From Gottfriedia solisilvae (lineage in GTDB: Bacteria; Bacillota; Bacilli; Bacillales; Bacillaceae_G): 64,000 nt of DNA. The DNA is taken from assembly GCF_002128405.1 (NCBI RefSeq), contig NZ_NETJ01000001.1, forward strand, positions 248,001-312,000. The letters are read 5' to 3'. Numbering within the stretch: the first letter of the stretch is position 1; each line of letters begins with the position of its first letter. Below are positions 60,520 to 64,000 of the stretch, in pieces. The translations under genes were made by a program, and so were the position numbers. The notes beneath the pieces were generated by a model. It was not told the origin of the DNA. It worked only from the letters and a program-made list of their open reading frames with translations, and searched no databases.

Positions 60520-60740
60520 CGATATTCCTCCTAGATTACGTATTCTCTGAAAAGTATTTTGAATTTTAAATTAATTAAAGTGTAACATACATACCTCTAT
60601 TTACAATTCAAATTTTCAACATATTGCACTTTGTATTCATTTCTAAATTAAGGTTTACTTCAAACAGCATAAGATCGCATTAGCAATTCAACATGACAAA
60701 GCGTAAAATAAGAATATAAATTCATAAAGGACTGATGAAG

Positions 60741-61706
60741 ATGGAATTATTGGGAATACATCATGTATCATTACTTACTGGAAAAGCAGAAAAAAACTTT
60801 GAATTTTATACAAAAGTTTTAGGTATGAGACTTGTTAAAAAGACTGTAAATCAAGATAATACGTCTAGCTATCACTTGTTTTATGGAGACGCCAAAGGAA
60901 ATCCAGGGACAGAAATAACCTTTTTTGACATTCCTGGATTAGGTAATACATATCATGGTCATTCTAGTATTTCAACAACATCATTACGCGTACAGTCAAC
61001 AGAATCATTACATTTTTGGAAGAGTCGATTCAATCAGTTAGGGATTCGTCATGAAGAAATCAGTAAAAGAGCAAATCGTGATACTCTAGCCTTTCAAGAT
61101 TATGAAGGAACAAGATTAATTTTAGTTGCAGATAATGGAGAATCAGGTGTACCAGCTGGAATTCCATGGATTCAAACAGATATCCCGCTCGAGCATGGAA
61201 TCGTAGGTTTAGGACCTGTAACCTTAACAGTCAAAGATGCTGCACCTACATTAAAGACGTTAACCGAAGTTTTAGGTTTCAGACATATTGGTACATATCC
61301 ATCTCCTTCTGAAAATCAACCTAATATTGACGTATTGGCAACTGGAATTGGTGGTTCTGGCGCAGAAGTACATGTAGAAAGTCGCCCAGATTTACCTAGA
61401 GAAAGGCCTGGACGAGGTAGTGTTCATCATGTTGCATTTCGCGTGCCAAATGAAGAAGAATTTAATAAGTGGGCTGAAAAGATTACATCATTAGGTTACA
61501 TAAATTCTGGAAAAGTCGAAAGATATTACTTTAAAGCACTATATTTTAGAGAACCAAATCATATTTTATTTGAATTATCAACTGATACTCCTGGATTTGC
61601 AGTTGATGAATCAATTGAATCTTTAGGAGAACAGCTAGCTCTTCCTCCATTTTTAGAGCCAAAAAGAGCTGAAATCGAAGCTAGTTTACGTCCATTAGAA
61701 ATTTAG
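60741..61706 (+). CDS. Ring-cleaving dioxygenase (MhqO/MhqE-type VOC)
   Basis: 321 residues from ATG 60741 (AAAGGA nine bases upstream; ATG 60735 is too close to that site). Two vicinal-oxygen-chelate modules: LGIHHVSLLTGKAEKNFEFY (His ligand) and HHVAFRVPNEEEFNKW, with Glu in HILFELSTD. Such extradiol-type dioxygenases in Bacillus open (hydro)quinone rings and are induced by MhqR substrates. No MhqR-type palindrome or mhq regulator is visible beside it, so this copy may be differently controlled. Confidence 0.88.
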   Translation: MELLGIHHVSLLTGKAEKNFEFYTKVLGMRLVKKTVNQDNTSSYHLFYGDAKGNPGTEITFFDIPGLGNTYHGHSSISTTSLRVQSTESLHFWKSRFNQLGIRHEEISKRANRDTLAFQDYEGTRLILVADNGESGVPAGIPWIQTDIPLEHGIVGLGPVTLTVKDAAPTLKTLTEVLGFRHIGTYPSPSENQPNIDVLATGIGGSGAEVHVESRPDLPRERPGRGSVHHVAFRVPNEEEFNKWAEKITSLGYINSGKVERYYFKALYFREPNHILFELSTDTPGFAVDESIESLGEQLALPPFLEPKRAEIEASLRPLEI

Positions 61707-61720
61707 GATCAGTTAGTAAA

Positions 61721-61756
61721 AGAGAAGACACTTCAGTATCCAATGTCTTCTCTTAA
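61721..61756. terminator. Bidirectional terminator
   Basis: AGAGAAGACA / TGTCTTCTCT arms between the dioxygenase and TrmO genes. Confidence 0.8.
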
Positions 61757-61760
61757 TCAT

Positions 61761-62222
61761 TTAATCCCAATATTTCTCCATTAATTCAGTTGACCAATTT
61801 GGTTGTTTTATTTCTCCTTTTGGAAGAAATTCTTTCATTATTGGTTTTATATCAATAATTGGTGTTCCATTGATTGCATCCAATCCTCTGACTGTAATTG
61901 TACGCTCATTATGACTCAATAGTTCAACTGACGTTAAGCCTAATTTATTTGGACGGTTTTTCCCTCTTTGAGAAAAAATCCCAACTTTCGGATAGCTTGG
62001 ATTATTCCTTGGATGTCTAGCATTATATTGAATTTTATCATCAGAGACTTTATCAAAATAAAAAATTATCTCTAAGTGTGAAAAATCGGTAATCCCACTT
62101 AAAGCTAATTCACTAACCTCTTCAACTAACTCAATTTCAGAAATGATAGAACCCCAATGATCGTCTTCTATTTCTTGTCTAGAATTTTTGACATAAGCAA
62201 TTGGTTTAATTGTAAATGACAT
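61761..62222 (-). CDS. trmO: tRNA m6t6A37 methyltransferase (TsaA/TrmO)
   Basis: 153 residues of the TsaA/YaeB beta-barrel family, which methylates t6A37 in tRNA-Thr with SAM. Marks: PIAYVKNS at the start, LEIIFYFDK, then ARHPRNNPSYPKVGIFSQR-type block and GKNRPNKLGLTSVELL, and LDAINGTPIIDIKPI at the end, all family-standard. RBS AGGAG. Single gene. Confidence 0.9.
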   Translation of the reverse strand: MSFTIKPIAYVKNSRQEIEDDHWGSIISEIELVEEVSELALSGITDFSHLEIIFYFDKVSDDKIQYNARHPRNNPSYPKVGIFSQRGKNRPNKLGLTSVELLSHNERTITVRGLDAINGTPIIDIKPIMKEFLPKGEIKQPNWSTELMEKYWD

Positions 62223-62369
62223 AATCGATTCTCCTATTGTTTAGTATAATTTGATTATACAGAAAATTAACGGAATTAGTAAAATTGATACTATCCTTTA
62301 TGTATCAACCGAGAATTTTATTTATATGATAGAATCCTATTCTTCTATGTAATATCGTAATTTGAATAA

Positions 62370-62402
62370 GAAAAAGTATGCCTTAATTGGCATACTTTTT
62401 TA
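62370..62402 (-). terminator. Intrinsic terminator
   Basis: AAAAAGTATGCC / GGCATACTTTTT arms after the permease gene; symmetric. Confidence 0.85.
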
Positions 62403-62405
62403 GTT

Positions 62406-63107
62406 TTACTCTCTACTTTTCATTTTTAATGGTGCATTTTTCATCATTGGGAATGTTAAGGACTGTAGTATCATTCCAACAATACCTAAAATAGTAAATA
62501 TCATTAATACATTATTTTCTAAGATCCAACCAAAGATTGTTGGAATATATCCAGTAATTGAAGATAAAGTAATAATGATACTGATACCTACTAGTAAAAT
62601 TAGAAAATTTAATACACCTAATCTTCTGATCAAAACTGCAATTAGAGATGATATCCCAAGAATGAAAAATCCAATCATTAAATCAATCCAATAATATGAG
62701 AAAAAATGATAATTTGTTGAATACCATTCACCAGCATGAAAAAAATGAAATTTATTAATACCTTTATCAAATAAAAAGTTCATTATTAAATATAAAAGAT
62801 TTAAAAATGTAATACTAGCTACAACCATAAGAGAAGCCATCACATTATATGACTTTAAAAATTGTACCCTTGTACTACCTAGTCCGATAGCAACCTGAAT
62901 TGGAATCACTAAACCCGCGACAGCAAATGTACAAATCCCTCCAAAAGTTGGCCCAAATAAAGCAGCTTCAGTTCCTGATGGAATATTAAACATAAAGCTA
63001 ATTAAGAGATAAATGACCGATAATCCTAATGTAATTGTGGAAAATAACATAAAATACCAACGTAAGTCATCAAATATTAATTGATAAGTACCCTTAATTG
63101 AACTCAT
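62406..63107 (-). CDS. ABC transporter permease
   Basis: 233 residues, six spans (about 18-38, 50-75, 93-115, 135-155, 165-185, 198-220). No enzyme motif. It starts inside the end of the ATPase gene (four-base overlap) and so forms the membrane half of a two-gene ABC transporter. The layout resembles BcrA/YtrB-type exporters, often headed by a GntR regulator, which would lie beyond the window. Confidence 0.82.
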   Translation of the reverse strand: MSSIKGTYQLIFDDLRWYFMLFSTITLGLSVIYLLISFMFNIPSGTEAALFGPTFGGICTFAVAGLVIPIQVAIGLGSTRVQFLKSYNVMASLMVVASITFLNLLYLIMNFLFDKGINKFHFFHAGEWYSTNYHFFSYYWIDLMIGFFILGISSLIAVLIRRLGVLNFLILLVGISIIITLSSITGYIPTIFGWILENNVLMIFTILGIVGMILQSLTFPMMKNAPLKMKSRE

Positions 63108-63979
63108 GATTTCACCTCAATCTTTCTATCCGTAACATTAATTAAATAATCTTGTAAACTAGCTTTTTCAATTGTTAAATCATGTTCCGAAGCGATTGAT
63201 TTCCAGTGATTAGAATAATTTTCATCGAGCATCACTTTTAGTGTTGAACTGATTTTAGATGTTTCGATTATGCTTGTATTAGAAGTAACCTGTTCGATCA
63301 ATTCACTATTACCTGATAAAATAACACCTTTTTCTCTCATAACTTCCATTTGTTCATGAAATAAAACTACTCCATCTTGGATCACAATGAGTGATTCACA
63401 AAGTGGTTGAATTTCTTCAATATGATGAGTAGAGATTAAAAATAAGCGTGGTTGTTCTTCATAACTCTCTAATAATGCATCATAAAATATTTTTCGCTTT
63501 ACTGCATCCAACCCATTTGTTGGCTCATCAAGAATTGTAATTTGTGCATTACTTGCTAAACCTAATATGATTTGTGTAGCAGTTTTCATTCCTTTAGAAA
63601 ATTTAGTGATTTTTTTCTTATAAGGTAGCTCAAATAAATCGATTAGTTTTTCAGCAAACTCTTGGTTCCAATTCGGATGAAAATAGCGACCAAATTTACA
63701 TACGTCTTCAATTTTCCAATTTTGACCAAAAGGATGATTTTCTTGAATATAACAAATTTTTTCTAATGCGGATAAATTATTATAAGGTTCTTGACCTAAT
63801 ACATTTAATTGACCTTCTAATGGTTTATAGTGTCCCGCAAGTAAACTCATTAAAGTTGTCTTCCCAGATCCATTTCTCCCCCATAGACCAATAATGTTTG
63901 GTTCCGTTTCGTGTAAATTAAATTTTGATAAAACCGGTGTTTGTTGATAACCATAAGTCAAATTCTTAATCTGGATCAA
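63104..63979 (-). CDS. ABC transporter ATP-binding protein
   Basis: 291 residues. Walker A GRNGSGKTT at 34-42, Q-loop YIQENHP, signature FSKGMKTATQI (variant of LSGGQ), Walker B ITILDEP, and switch His in ISTHHIEEI. TTG start with GGGGGAG seven bases upstream. C-terminal ~80 residues form an extra domain with no clear motif. Pairs with the permease at 62406-63107. Substrate unknown; antimicrobial or lipid export is typical for this layout. Confidence 0.92.
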   Translation of the reverse strand: MIQIKNLTYGYQQTPVLSKFNLHETEPNIIGLWGRNGSGKTTLMSLLAGHYKPLEGQLNVLGQEPYNNLSALEKICYIQENHPFGQNWKIEDVCKFGRYFHPNWNQEFAEKLIDLFELPYKKKITKFSKGMKTATQIILGLASNAQITILDEPTNGLDAVKRKIFYDALLESYEEQPRLFLISTHHIEEIQPLCESLIVIQDGVVLFHEQMEVMREKGVILSGNSELIEQVTSNTSIIETSKISSTLKVMLDENYSNHWKSIASEHDLTIEKASLQDYLINVTDRKIEVKS

Positions 63980-64000
63980 TCGTTACTCCCCCTATTTTGA

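Noticed and set aside
60600-60740. Possible MhqR operator ahead of the ring-cleaving dioxygenase
   Set aside because: I looked for the ATCTCGAA-type palindrome and did not find one.

Overview
This 64 kb window is AT-rich chromosomal DNA from an endospore-forming Bacillaceae bacterium (Bacillus or a close relative such as Gottfriedia). The host inference rests on a GerA-type germinant receptor operon, Spo0M, a CotD-like coat protein, a YpzG-like protein, the Des/DesK/DesR cold-sensing locus, S-box and T-box leader RNAs, and AAGGAGG-type ribosome binding sites with some TTG/GTG starts. There is no phage, insertion sequence, CRISPR array, tRNA or rRNA. It looks like core or near-core chromosome with small accessory genes and signs of gene decay.

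Layout. 1-13.5 kb: mostly minus-strand metabolic genes (hydrolases, DinB-like proteins, flotillin, a CamH-like carbonic anhydrase, a VOC protein, indolepyruvate decarboxylase). A full SAM-I riboswitch controls a sulfone/sulfonate-type flavin monooxygenase and an ATP-grasp ligase. 13.7-19.9 kb: a methionyl-tRNA synthetase behind a Met-specifying T-box, then a PLP enzyme / sugar-lactone oxidase / uncharacterised protein cluster whose last gene is split by an in-frame amber codon. 20-25 kb: a three-component extracytoplasmic glycosylation cluster (GT2, GtrA flippase, multi-spanning DUF6044 protein) followed by galU. 25-36 kb: GH36 alpha-galactosidase, a frameshifted CotD-like gene, the gerA-B-C operon and the fruR-fruK-fruA operon with a phased repeat array at its promoter. 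36-48 kb: small membrane and sporulation-linked genes, spo0M, a cupredoxin with a Met-rich membrane protein, galE, a DJ-1/PfpI protein, and an MFS transporter behind a second T-box (apparent Lys specifier). 48-64 kb: a class C acid phosphatase, des-desK-desR, an OmpR-type two-component system with a neighbouring membrane gene that shares its promoter repeat, a HAD phosphatase, a GQPGGFP-repeat protein, a diguanylate cyclase, MhqO-type dioxygenase, TrmO and an ABC exporter.

How the genes work together. Two RNA switches on the minus strand sense methionine supply in different forms (SAM; uncharged tRNA-Met), and a third probably senses uncharged tRNA-Lys. GalU, GalE and the glycosylation trio fit cell-envelope sugar decoration. 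The Des system adjusts membrane fluidity. The fructose operon imports and phosphorylates fructose.

Hunting highlights: the SAM-riboswitch monooxygenase/ATP-grasp pair; a T-box ahead of an MFS transporter; an 11-bp phased direct repeat shared by the promoters of a two-component system and a neighbouring membrane gene; a 10-bp phased FruR operator array; two dispersed repeat families, one MITE-like with inverted termini; and four one-base indels at homopolymers in three small genes, which are either real decay or assembly errors.
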